From IMG/VR virus record IMGVR_UViG_3300042197_000642, positions 1 through 64,000 of that record: a DNA stretch of 64,000 nt; one strand, 5' to 3'. The stretch comes from a virus. Under the pieces are notes generated by a model. It made no database searches. It saw only the letters and a program-made list of their open reading frames with translations, and had not been told where the DNA came from. The position numbers and the translations under genes were made by a program. This document shows, one piece after another, positions 7,176 to 15,041 of the stretch (position 1 is the first letter of the stretch; every line of letters begins with the position of its first letter).

Positions 7176-7733
7176 TCCTGGAAGCCAAAGCGTATCGCCT
7201 TGTTCTCTATTCTCATATCGGGCTAACACAAATAACAAATCGGATAGTCGGTTTAAGTATTTTGCTGTTAAAGGATTTACACCTTCACCAAAGCCGTTAA
7301 TTGCTTGCCAAGCCCTTCGCTCTGCTCTGCGAACAATGGTTCTGGCTACATGGAGATGGGAAGATGCTGCCGAGCCTGAAGGGAGTATGAAAGAGCGTAA
7401 AGATTCTAGATTTGAATTGTATATATCGATTTGATTTTCAAGATAATCTATTTGTTCTTGTGTAATTCTAAGGGGAACTATCTCTGGAGCTTCAACAACC
7501 GGAGTGGAGAGGTCAGCCCCAATATCGAACATATTGTTCTGTATTGTGAGTAGTAATTTCCTAATATCCGAATTGGTTATATGGAGAAGTGCTACCCCAA
7601 TGTAAGAGTTTGCTTCATCCACTGTGGCAAACGCTTCAAGACGAGTATCTGTTTTAGAAGTTCGACTCATGTCTCCAAGAGAGGTTGTTCCATCATCGCC
7701 TGTCTTTGTGTATATACGAGTTAGATGAACCAT
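7170..7733 (-). CDS. pduO: PduO-type cob(I)alamin adenosyltransferase
   Basis: This enzyme transfers the adenosyl group of ATP to cob(I)alamin, giving adenosylcobalamin. The N-terminal ATP site TKTGDDGTTSL (residues 9-19) is intact, as are the LEAFATVDEANSYIG helix, GADLS, the PSGS...HVARTIVRRAERR arginine helix and the C-terminal YLNRLSDLLFVLARYEN signature. The length of 187 aa is normal for the family. An upstream TTG (7757) would add 8 residues, but ATG 7733 gives the canonical MVHLTRIYTKTGDDG start. The AT-rich gap 7758-7863 could hold its own promoter. It lies downstream of the adenosylcobalamin-dependent reductase, its obvious cofactor user. Confidence 0.93.
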   Translation of the reverse strand: MVHLTRIYTKTGDDGTTSLGDMSRTSKTDTRLEAFATVDEANSYIGVALLHITNSDIRKLLLTIQNNMFDIGADLSTPVVEAPEIVPLRITQEQIDYLENQIDIYNSNLESLRSFILPSGSAASSHLHVARTIVRRAERRAWQAINGFGEGVNPLTAKYLNRLSDLLFVLARYENREQGDTLWLPGK

Positions 7734-7863
7734 TAGTGCCCAGTCAAGGAACGCCAAATGTCTATTGTTTTAGCGTTGGCTATATATAAACATAATAGGG
7801 TTAAAGAAAGTTGAACTATTACTTTGTAAGAAGACTTTTGTTCTACATGTTTATCTAATAGTT

Positions 7864-8319
7864 TCATGGGAACTTTAACTCTCCTTTAGGACCAGTCCAA
7901 ACTAACCCTATTGAATCTCCAGGATTTAAGTATTGTTGGTCTATAGCAAGTTGTCCCCAACCCCATTCTTTTCTTGGAAATGGTATAACTTGTTTTTCTT
8001 TAATAATGATTGCCCAGTATGCTTCGGCTGGCGGCATGACTTCACAGGATTCAACAGTTTCATTTGGTAATCCATTTACTCGACAGATAACGCCATTACC
8101 ATACTTTTTTGTGCCTTCAATTTGAAGGTTGGCTTCTTTTAATACCTCTAAAGCATTTGTTTTAGTAGATGTATCAACACAAGTTGTTAACTTTGTATTG
8201 TTATCTAGTTGACCATAATCAACATACAAATTTACACATGAATCATTTGAGGAGTTTGTCGAAGACCAGACTCCGATCACAAGACCCGTGGCTATAACGA
8301 ATAGTAGTCCTTTTTTCAT
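7864..8319 (-). CDS. Secreted DUF4430 / transcobalamin-like C-terminal domain protein
   Basis: The 151-aa protein begins with a typical signal peptide or membrane anchor (MKK, then a hydrophobic core to about residue 18). The mature part fits the transcobalamin-like C-terminal (DUF4430) fold: an opening strand, a TNALEVLKEAN helix, a strand with YGNGVICRVNG, the key AYWAIIIKE strand (about 100-108) and a closing LNPGDSIGLVW strand (131-141). Four cysteines (28, 47, 79, 92) could form two extracellular disulfides. In human transcobalamin and intrinsic factor this fold covers the bound corrinoid. The gene starts 2 bases after the class II reductase stop. A role in capturing extracellular cobalamin is inferred from fold and neighbours. 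Confidence 0.7.
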   Translation of the reverse strand: MKKGLLFVIATGLVIGVWSSTNSSNDSCVNLYVDYGQLDNNTKLTTCVDTSTKTNALEVLKEANLQIEGTKKYGNGVICRVNGLPNETVESCEVMPPAEAYWAIIIKEKQVIPFPRKEWGWGQLAIDQQYLNPGDSIGLVWTGPKGELKFP

Positions 8320-8321
8320 AA

Positions 8322-10367
8322 TTAAACCTTACTCTCGGATTTGATTAACTTTATCTCACATGCGTCTGTTGTGCAATAGGCTTCCCCGATAGCATCAGCC
8401 GCCAGACCTGCGTAAACTCCTGAGAAGTCAATAGGGAATAATTTAAATCGGTAATCCTCATACTCTTCGGCAGTTATTTGGGTATATGGTAATTGAGGAT
8501 AAACAAAGTTGCCCATAGGTAAGAAGGAAACAGTTTTGAGCTGTCCGTCATACATATGGAGAGCAGTTCCTACGGCATCCTTTTCTTTTTCAATATCAAA
8601 GGAAATGGTAACGGAGACAGAGTTATCACTCCAATGGCGTTGTGCCGTAGAAGCAAGAGACATCTTCTCGTATATAGAAACATCTTTCTCAGAACGTTTT
8701 GCTTTTGATTTAATAGGGAAAAACACTACGGAAGTAGTTTCAGGGCTTTCAACCGCAGGCTCTACTCGATAGTTAGCCATTTTGAATAAAGGAAGCATAG
8801 GGTCACTGTTGCCAAATCGAATAGCCCGCAGGAAGTATTCTCCACCTGGAGTCCAGTGAACGCCAGGAGACTCTCCAGCAAGAATAGATACAGTTCCACT
8901 AGGTTTAATTGTGGTTGTCTTAATTGATTCCCGAATACCTAGCCACTCTGAGTATGATTTGTCGTAGTTTTGAACTACAGCGTAACCAGCATCCATCCAC
9001 TCACGCAATACAGGGAGACCTACTCGGTCAGCAAAATTAGCTACACCAGACACAGAAGTTCCAATACGGCGGTTTCTTTGCATGATGGCATTGGTTTCTT
9101 CCCAGTGCGTAGGAAGTAATGTAACAGTCTTGGCATATAGGTAAGCAAACTTAAGAGTTCTCTTAAAGTCATCTAGGTTGTCATGTCGTCCTATATAGGT
9201 TTCGACTAGGGTGCAACACTCAAAGGATTCTAGAGTTTGCTCAGCGCATGGGTTATACCCAGAGGCTCGCCAGTCTTTATTGTTTGGTGGGTCAATCAAA
9301 CGACCATACTTACGGCTAACATCCATCCATACAACACCAGGCTCACCATTTAAAGCAATACCTTCTACGATATGGGAGAGGTCGTCACCTACTTCAACCG
9401 ATACAGAGTTGTTAGACATCCAAGCCCAACCAGGAGCGTCAGGGTCATATGAGTTACGCTCAGGAAAGACCGCAGAGTTCTTTAGGTTTAAAAAGTCTTT
9501 ATCATCTAAGCGTCCGATCAAAAGCTCAGCGGATCTACGTACGTTACCGGAGACAACGCATACGCCTATTAAATTACCAATATCGGCAATATCAATTCGG
9601 GTTAAAGCATTTCCTTCTCTTCCATTGAATATCTTACGGATATAGTTGTGCAGCTTAATCAAAGGCTCTGGCCCTGCAGCTATACCGCCAAAGGTTTTAA
9701 TGACCTCTCCTGCTGGTCTAATTTGTGAATAATCGAATTGAATTGCTTTTTGATCTGGTTTTAAATAAGAGTTAATTAGGGCCCCGACAGATTCGACCCA
9801 TCCCTCCCTAGTATCTGGGATTACAACTGGTGCGTCTTCATTGGCTTCTGGTTTATAAATTAAAAACTCTTTATCTGCACCTTTGTCGTCAAACCCTACG
9901 CCTACCCCAAGCATTGAGGCTTCCATCAGGAAAGTAAATGGTTTAGAAGGATTTAATTTAGTCATAGACTCTGTAGAAACAAACGCACAGTTTTGAAGAG
10001 CCGCCGAGTTACGTTGTTCATTTACTATGGGCGTTCCCATTACCCACAGACCTCTGCCTGGTGGTGTCCACTTTAAATTGAATAGACGGTCAAATGCCTC
10101 TTTAGCCGAAGCCTGGGCTTTGGCATCATTCCAAGGAAGTCTATTGGTTTTGGCATGTTCTTTTTGTAGGGAGTACATGCCGTTGATAACTCGTTCACAT
10201 ACATCAACCCAAGTTTCCTTTGTGCCATCTGACTTTAACCTTGAGTATGTTCGTAAAAAGGTAATTTCTCCTACGGAGTTTCCACCTGCGTCGGAGTACC
10301 CCCATGGAACTTTCTTTTCTTTGTAACCTGTTACGAAGTCATCTGCAAGCTTAAATGAAAATGGCAT
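8322..10367 (-). CDS. nrdJ: Adenosylcobalamin-dependent class II ribonucleotide reductase
   Basis: It reduces ribonucleotides to deoxyribonucleotides using a thiyl radical generated by adenosylcobalamin. It resembles the monomeric Lactobacillus leichmannii-type enzyme: active-site Cys127 (in NCAFVS), the NPCAE motif with radical Cys374 and Glu376, a partner cysteine at 384/385, the TTIKPSGTVSILAG phosphate loop, and the C-terminal redox pair Cys665 and Cys670 with the family's four-residue spacing. The length of 681 aa is slightly shorter than the 739-aa reference. No class I small subunit or class III activase is present nearby. A GGGGAAAGTA ribosome site precedes the ATG. It heads the DUF4430-adenosyltransferase cluster and supplies dNTPs for phage replication. 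Confidence 0.95.
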   Translation of the reverse strand: MPFSFKLADDFVTGYKEKKVPWGYSDAGGNSVGEITFLRTYSRLKSDGTKETWVDVCERVINGMYSLQKEHAKTNRLPWNDAKAQASAKEAFDRLFNLKWTPPGRGLWVMGTPIVNEQRNSAALQNCAFVSTESMTKLNPSKPFTFLMEASMLGVGVGFDDKGADKEFLIYKPEANEDAPVVIPDTREGWVESVGALINSYLKPDQKAIQFDYSQIRPAGEVIKTFGGIAAGPEPLIKLHNYIRKIFNGREGNALTRIDIADIGNLIGVCVVSGNVRRSAELLIGRLDDKDFLNLKNSAVFPERNSYDPDAPGWAWMSNNSVSVEVGDDLSHIVEGIALNGEPGVVWMDVSRKYGRLIDPPNNKDWRASGYNPCAEQTLESFECCTLVETYIGRHDNLDDFKRTLKFAYLYAKTVTLLPTHWEETNAIMQRNRRIGTSVSGVANFADRVGLPVLREWMDAGYAVVQNYDKSYSEWLGIRESIKTTTIKPSGTVSILAGESPGVHWTPGGEYFLRAIRFGNSDPMLPLFKMANYRVEPAVESPETTSVVFFPIKSKAKRSEKDVSIYEKMSLASTAQRHWSDNSVSVTISFDIEKEKDAVGTALHMYDGQLKTVSFLPMGNFVYPQLPYTQITAEEYEDYRFKLFPIDFSGVYAGLAADAIGEAYCTTDACEIKLIKSESKV

Positions 10368-10509
10368 TACTTTCCCCTGTTCTGGTATTAGATTGTTTAA
10401 GAAGACCTAATAGTACCTGTAGCGCACCCTACACCATCTGCCTCAACTTAAACCAAATTGAGGAGATACAAGTTCACGTAGATTGCACCCTTTATATCAG
10501 ATATAAAAA
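10368..10509 (-). promoter_or_regulatory. 142-base leader of the reductase cluster
   Basis: This non-coding stretch between the upstream 490-aa gene and nrdJ (minus strand) contains a perfect palindrome TTTATATC-A-GATATAAA at 10491-10507, just after the upstream stop, and a CCTCAA/TTGAGG stem-loop at 10441-10463. I looked for cobalamin-riboswitch features, in particular the conserved B12 box, and did not find them. The leader is also shorter than a full riboswitch. It more likely holds a promoter or operator, or a weak terminator. Confidence 0.45.
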
Positions 10510-11982
10510 CTATTGATTTTCTTCTATTGCACCCTTAATTATCTGGGTAGTTTCTTCTTCGTTTAGGCCGTTGTTAGGTAGTTCTCGAAGCACATTTGCC
10601 TTGTCTCCAAATATCTGAGAAAGCACTCCAGCGCTACCTTGGCGCTCTACGGTCATACGAATAAACTCTCTAGAATCATCTAATTCTTTAACTGTTTTAA
10701 TTAACTTAAATAAACGGTCTATTTCTTGAGATACGTTAGGATCGGCGTATCCACCGTTCATTTCTTCACTAAAACGCATAAAAGCAACGCGTTGTCCCTG
10801 CATTTCAATGATTGCATTGATAAGGGATTTAAGTTGTTCTTTGGTCTTTACCTCTACTGGTAACTTAAAAGCACAAGCATTATTAGGTTTAAAAGCAGGG
10901 CAATTTGCTGCAACAAAGCAAGTGTTACACTGCCTTAAAGTACCCGCTTGGGATTGAATAACTTGTACTTCTTTAATGACCCCATCAGCATCAACTTCTG
11001 TTTTTGTATCGTATCCAAACACCGGTAAATTGATAATTTCATCAGGATTTCTTGGTATAAGTTTCCGCTCTTGTACCCCCTTTGTATCAGCATTGTCGAG
11101 GGTAGTTTCCGCAGTTGTAGCAGGTACATTTTCACTGCTTATATCTGATATAAACTCTTCTTCATCATATGGTCCCACGGTGTTTATCCTATCTTCTAAT
11201 CGTTCGTATGACCATACTGCTAACTTACATACCTCTTTAGGGTCATCTTCAATAATCTTATCAAAGTCTATACCAGCCTTATCGTATATATGTCTATACC
11301 TAGAACGGGCTTGGTCTTTCATTCTCTTTGGGTATCTAACTATTCTAGAACCGTCCCAAATTATGGTTTCACCGTGCATCATTGGGGAAAGCCAGGACAT
11401 AGTGCTTGCGGTCTCACACTGTATAGACCTTAGATTGTCAGGCTTAGCACACGCAATAGCGTGAAATCTAGTACCCCTACGTCGAACAAATGTACGAGTA
11501 GCTGCAGCTAGGAAGCTATAGGCTTCTATATCTTGACCTGATATTCCTACATCTAAATACGAATCTACTAATTTATTAAGGCCAGCTTGACCTGTTGGAG
11601 AGTGCCATACAGGCAAAAACTTACCGGGTGGAACCTCGGCCCAGCAAGTGCGTCTTTGGGTTTCTATAAACTCTTGGGTTAATAATGGGTGATCCAATTC
11701 GGTAAATAGGGTTATACGGTCCATATTATTGGCTATAAACTCTTCATACTCAGCTGCAAAGCTCTCAAGCTCAGCTTGATCCAGGTTTGCGTCCTTTGGT
11801 ATACCGCCATGAACATAAATACTATTATCCGATTTAAAATGGTCCGATAATAGGTAGTTCTTTCGCTTAGGAAGACCGCGTTTTGTTAATCTCCAAAAGC
11901 TTACCCCTATGCTAGTAGCTGTAGTAGTTTCCAATAAGGTCCGATTGCTCGGAACCTCTGCGCCCAAATATATGATTTTCAT
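10510..11982 (-). CDS. Phage protein resembling tRNA-guanine transglycosylase/DpdA TIM-barrel proteins
   Basis: The 490-aa protein opens with MKIIYLGAEVPSNR and has an ELDHPLL segment, a PVWH motif, DVGISGQDIEA, an FHAIACAKPDNLRSI segment and STMSWLS...GETIIWDG. This order of motifs is reminiscent of TGT-like TIM barrels that phages use as DpdA enzymes to exchange guanine for a 7-deazaguanine in DNA. The C-terminal third adds a cysteine cluster (CNTC...C...C around residues 354-372) that could bind metal, then a helical tail. I saw no 7-deazaguanine biosynthesis genes in the window. The assignment is tentative. The alternative is an unrelated phage protein of unknown function. Confidence 0.4.
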   Translation of the reverse strand: MKIIYLGAEVPSNRTLLETTTATSIGVSFWRLTKRGLPKRKNYLLSDHFKSDNSIYVHGGIPKDANLDQAELESFAAEYEEFIANNMDRITLFTELDHPLLTQEFIETQRRTCWAEVPPGKFLPVWHSPTGQAGLNKLVDSYLDVGISGQDIEAYSFLAAATRTFVRRRGTRFHAIACAKPDNLRSIQCETASTMSWLSPMMHGETIIWDGSRIVRYPKRMKDQARSRYRHIYDKAGIDFDKIIEDDPKEVCKLAVWSYERLEDRINTVGPYDEEEFISDISSENVPATTAETTLDNADTKGVQERKLIPRNPDEIINLPVFGYDTKTEVDADGVIKEVQVIQSQAGTLRQCNTCFVAANCPAFKPNNACAFKLPVEVKTKEQLKSLINAIIEMQGQRVAFMRFSEEMNGGYADPNVSQEIDRLFKLIKTVKELDDSREFIRMTVERQGSAGVLSQIFGDKANVLRELPNNGLNEEETTQIIKGAIEENQ

Positions 11983-12107
11983 GTGTCTTGTTTAGGTAAC
12001 ATCTCCTGCCACCATTTAATCCAAGCATCGTATTGTTCAAATGGTTTTTGGCTCTTTAGTTCTTCTTCAGTGAACCCACCGTCTCTTGGTGTAATCTCGT
12101 GGTTCAT
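11979..12107 (-). CDS. Small hypothetical protein (42 aa)
   Basis: A short frame from ATG 12107 to TGA 11979. Both ends overlap neighbours by exactly four bases (ATGA with the HAD-like gene upstream and ATGA with the 490-aa gene downstream). That arrangement strongly supports a real, translationally coupled gene. The product is acidic at its start and has a WIKWWQEM helix. The function is unknown. Confidence 0.6.
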   Translation of the reverse strand: MNHEITPRDGGFTEEELKSQKPFEQYDAWIKWWQEMLPKQDT

Positions 12108-12559
12108 ACTCTTGAATCTTCTATAAATAAACCAAGTTGGCGGTCGTATTCTTTTTCAATTTCTGCCCAAGGCTTTACACCTTCAGGTGCATCAGGTCTA
12201 AACTCTGGACGTAGGTACAATGGATGTAAAAATAAAAGTGTGTTGTATCCGGCTTCCAATAATTGTTTTGCTAATTCCATGTTAGATGTAACTACAAATT
12301 CTATTTTACCTTTTGAACGCAAAGATTGACATTGTGCAAACTCATCTTTACCATGTGTAATACTTGAGTTTTCTAATATGTCATCAAAGTCAATTTTGTG
12401 TGAACGTAACCAATGTTCTGTTTTATCACGTTGGTCTGGGCCAACTACTACAATTGAATTCTTTTCTTTTATAGATTTGTAAAGGACTACACCTTCAAGA
12501 ATTGGTTGTTTGTTCAGCTGATTCCTCAGCACTCCGTCCATAAAGACGATAACGCTCAT
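12104..12559 (-). CDS. HAD-like protein lacking the usual nucleophile (151 aa)
   Basis: The N-terminal VIVFMDGVL resembles HAD motif I (normally DxDGxL), but the first Asp is replaced by Phe, so a phosphoaspartate cannot form at that position. A central IVVVGPDQRDKTEHWL matches the motif II region, followed by cap-less Rossmann-like alternation and a VTSNMELAKQLLEAG segment. This suggests a catalytically dead or repurposed HAD fold, which phages often carry next to nucleotide-handling enzymes. The ribosome site GAGG precedes ATG 12559. Confidence in the fold is moderate. The function is unknown. Confidence 0.45.
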   Translation of the reverse strand: MSVIVFMDGVLRNQLNKQPILEGVVLYKSIKEKNSIVVVGPDQRDKTEHWLRSHKIDFDDILENSSITHGKDEFAQCQSLRSKGKIEFVVTSNMELAKQLLEAGYNTLLFLHPLYLRPEFRPDAPEGVKPWAEIEKEYDRQLGLFIEDSRV

Positions 12560-12626
12560 CTAATACCTCATGTCCTAATACCCACGCCCAACCGTTTTGG
12601 CAAGGCTTGCAAGTGCATCTATCCAT
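12495..12626 (-). CDS. Possible overlapping Cys-rich micro-protein (43 aa)
   Basis: The frame starts at ATG 12626, eight bases inside the end of the nucleotidyltransferase gene, and runs 65 bases into the HAD-like gene in another frame. The N-terminus has a CTCKPC cluster typical of small metal-binding peptides. The long out-of-frame overlap and weak ribosome site argue against it, while the coupled start and cysteine cluster argue for it. Confidence 0.3.
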   Translation of the reverse strand: MDRCTCKPCQNGWAWVLGHEVLDERYRLYGRSAEESAEQTTNS

Positions 12627-13551
12627 TTTGGGTTAATGCCCTACGGACGAGAAGACTAGCATCTGGAAGCTCCATTCCGTAAGTATGCGACTCAAATTCT
12701 TTTCGTGTCTGCGTTGATATTTCTTTCATTCGTTTTAATGCTGGTATAACTCCTGAGGCTTTGCCGGACTGCCACCTATAATTAGCATAATCTTCGTATC
12801 CTTGACCTTCTGGGGTAAAGGCAGAACTTCGTCCTTTATGTATAGAATCAAATAAGGCGGCACCTTGATCTACCGCTAACTTTAAAGCAGCTTCGGCATT
12901 TCTTCTAGCAGCATCATTTTTAGCTGCTTCTACTCCATAGTAAGCGTTGTTATATCTTTGAAGAATCTCTAATGCCATAGTTTTATCTTTTTCTAATTTA
13001 GGTTCCCAGTCCTTACGGAACGATGCACCCTCTTCTGCGGGCTCTACAGTCCAAGAATCTGAAGTTAAGGAGTAAGCGGCATAGGGTTTAATCTTTGTTA
13101 TATCTGACACGACATTGACATAAAAAGTAAGTTCAAACACATTAAGAAACTCTTCTGTATTTGGGTGTAAGTTTTCTCTAAACCCTTCATTTAAGGTTTG
13201 AGCAATTTCTCTGTCGCTTAAAGTTGCATACCTTTGGTTAGCTTGTCTAAATTTAATGTAATCAATTCCTATTAAACAGTCTAAATCTGCTGGCTCACGC
13301 TGAGCAGCCCATTGATAGCTGACTCCTGATCCAGCTAACCATACATGTGTATAATCTTCAGGGCTGTAAAATCTATCTTTTAAGTGCCCAAATAAGATAC
13401 TAAGAATTGCGTTACGAACGCTAGGAATTAACTTTCCATTTATAAATAGTCTTGGATCTAAACCACCGGCTAATTTACTAAAATATGAAGTATCTGAAGG
13501 TTCTAAGTTAATTGGTGTAGATTGTTGCACTAATGCGTCATAGTAATTCAT
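12619..13551 (-). CDS. Nucleotidyltransferase-fold protein (310 aa)
   Basis: The polymerase-beta-like nucleotidyltransferase signature is visible around residues 71-95: a GSG turn followed by a DLDCLIGID strand holding two carboxylates in DxD spacing, with a further acidic or strand position in the FELTFYVNVV segment. Similar single-domain proteins are common in actinobacterial phages and are annotated as nucleotidyltransferases without a known substrate. The C-terminal half is helical with an Ala-rich region, probably a substrate or partner domain. It is part of the minus-strand run upstream of the reductase cluster. Confidence 0.65.
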   Translation of the reverse strand: MNYYDALVQQSTPINLEPSDTSYFSKLAGGLDPRLFINGKLIPSVRNAILSILFGHLKDRFYSPEDYTHVWLAGSGVSYQWAAQREPADLDCLIGIDYIKFRQANQRYATLSDREIAQTLNEGFRENLHPNTEEFLNVFELTFYVNVVSDITKIKPYAAYSLTSDSWTVEPAEEGASFRKDWEPKLEKDKTMALEILQRYNNAYYGVEAAKNDAARRNAEAALKLAVDQGAALFDSIHKGRSSAFTPEGQGYEDYANYRWQSGKASGVIPALKRMKEISTQTRKEFESHTYGMELPDASLLVRRALTQNG

Positions 13552-13566
13552 GTGTACTATGATAAC

Positions 13567-13809
13567 TTATATAGATACTCCGCCGTCATCTATGTCCCCC
13601 TCATATTCTTTAAATCTATAATTTGGTTTAATTGACGGGAAATCTAAACGCTTTACTGTTTCAGGTTTATCAGAACGAGTGTTAGCCATATATCCGCACT
13701 GCTTGTGTGCATCAACAAATTGCTGTGCCCATAAAAGTGCTAAATTTGAATCGTCTTCTGCTTCAAATTGGAACGATGCCACGCATGGGCATGTCATTTC
13801 TATGAACAT
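13567..13809 (-). CDS. Small hypothetical protein with N-terminal Cys pair (80 aa)
   Basis: A GGAGGGGTAAAT ribosome site precedes ATG 13809. Residues 7-9 read CPC, and the segment after it (FEAEDDSNLALLWAQQFVDAHKQCGY) is a helix typical of small phage zinc or DNA-binding modules. The C-terminus is acidic. It lies between the nucleotidyltransferase and a small acidic gene. The function is unknown. Confidence 0.55.
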   Translation of the reverse strand: MFIEMTCPCVASFQFEAEDDSNLALLWAQQFVDAHKQCGYMANTRSDKPETVKRLDFPSIKPNYRFKEYEGDIDDGGVSI

Positions 13810-13857
13810 ATTTACCCCTCCGATTGGGTTCCCCTTTAGTATACTCCCAGACTGGGG

Positions 13858-14133
13858 TTAGTTACCCCCTGTTTGAATACTGCTTTTAAAGGCAGAACCC
13901 AGTTTATCTATAACTCCGTTTACTATATCAGCCTTAGTAATAGTGTATTGCAGCTCTTCGCACCCCTGACGTATGTCGTTTAAGGTGGCCACACGGGCTA
14001 TAGAAAAGACCGTAGACAGGTCTGTAATAGCCCTATAACTGCCATCAGGCATCTTTATAGTAATAAATGCGGTAATAGCGTCTGGAGCCTTTTCTTCCTC
14101 TATAGAGGGCTGTGGTGTGACTTCTTCGGTCAT
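13858..14133 (-). CDS. Small hypothetical protein (91 aa)
   Basis: A Pro/Glu-rich N-terminus of about 20 residues is followed by a beta-strand pair (AFITIKMPDGSYRAI) and two helices. The stop of the upstream 182-aa gene overlaps its ATG at 14133, so the two are coupled. No family is recognised. Confidence 0.55.
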   Translation of the reverse strand: MTEEVTPQPSIEEEKAPDAITAFITIKMPDGSYRAITDLSTVFSIARVATLNDIRQGCEELQYTITKADIVNGVIDKLGSAFKSSIQTGGN

Positions 14134-14681
14134 TATTTGTAATATCCCTTTTCTGTATTGTGCTTCATCATATTATAAGACTTAACTGGACAAAAGTCAC
14201 ATAAGTAGGTTTTTGGCATCTTCTTGGTGTCCAGACCTGCTTCTTTTCGGTCTGCGGCGGTATCTGGCTTTAAAACCTTAGTATCGGATTTGTAGTCTGG
14301 GCACTGACCCTTTGGGCGATTGTGGACTCCGTAACAGATCATTGCATCTGAGCTAAAGTTAGCTTTTACATCATAGAAGTCGCCAAGTATATCAAGACCG
14401 ATTGAGCCCTCTAATAATTGTTTCTTTATACCTTGGATAGCTGCTTCTCTACCTTTTGGGGACATCCATAGGAAGGCATCGATATCTATAAGACGACCTT
14501 TACAACCCTTTTGGTCGTGAGGATAAGCTGCTTTTTGAAGGAATGGATTGTCTGTTTGATCCCACAGTCCTTGGTCGTTCTTTCTTACTTTTAAGAACGG
14601 AAGTTCTTCAATTGACTTACAACTGTAACAAAGTAATAAAAGTGTTTTCTCGTCGTCTTGCTTGGGAAGTGCTGTACTCAT
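14133..14681 (-). CDS. Cysteine-rich hypothetical protein (182 aa)
   Basis: Metal-site candidates are CYSC at about 18-21, a His/Cys pair near 55-60 (HDQKGC), a lone CYG and a CPDY in the middle, and CDFCPVK near 161-164. This pattern suggests one or two zinc or iron-sulfur sites. The protein otherwise has no recognisable domain. It is coupled to the downstream 91-aa gene. The cysteine set and the length are compatible with a phage DNA- or RNA-binding accessory protein, but this is inference. Confidence 0.5.
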   Translation of the reverse strand: MSTALPKQDDEKTLLLLCYSCKSIEELPFLKVRKNDQGLWDQTDNPFLQKAAYPHDQKGCKGRLIDIDAFLWMSPKGREAAIQGIKKQLLEGSIGLDILGDFYDVKANFSSDAMICYGVHNRPKGQCPDYKSDTKVLKPDTAADRKEAGLDTKKMPKTYLCDFCPVKSYNMMKHNTEKGYYK

Positions 14682-14724
14682 ATAATGCTCCTAATTTAAT
14701 GCCGTAATCCTAACACATCTTGTG

Positions 14725-15039
14725 CTATTTAGACCGTTGTCGGCGTTTCTCCATCATTGCACTCATTTTTCTATAGATAGCGGTATCTACCATTGGCCCT
14801 TCTTCGGTTATAAATATCTTGTTGTGCAGGTCAGTCCGGGAAACCAGCTCTTGATGTATTGGATTAGATGGGTCGTAGTTTAATTTACCCATTGTAGTTC
14901 CTTTTACAGCTTTAAAGGTGGGTTTTTTAAACTGACGAGTGGGTTCTTTTACGGACTCCCCAGGAGTTTCTGATTTAGGTGCTTTAGTTTTTGCAAGCGT
15001 TTGTTCAAGAGCAACTTGCCAGTTGTATTTCTTAGCCAC
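14725..15039 (-). CDS. Small basic hypothetical protein (104 aa)
   Basis: A lysine-rich, probably disordered N-terminal half is followed by a YDPSNPIHQELVSRTDLHN segment and a basic helical C-terminus. It starts 2 bases after the stop of the 114-aa gene and belongs to a run of seven small genes of similar character (14725-16919). I recognise no family. Presence in the virion or a chaperone role is possible but unsupported. Confidence 0.5.
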   Translation of the reverse strand: MAKKYNWQVALEQTLAKTKAPKSETPGESVKEPTRQFKKPTFKAVKGTTMGKLNYDPSNPIHQELVSRTDLHNKIFITEEGPMVDTAIYRKMSAMMEKRRQRSK

Positions 15040-15041
15040 AA

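Noticed and set aside
10368-10509. Cobalamin riboswitch upstream of nrdJ
   Set aside because: The conserved B12 box and the expected multi-stem layout are absent and the leader is short. Only a palindrome and a 6-bp stem are present.
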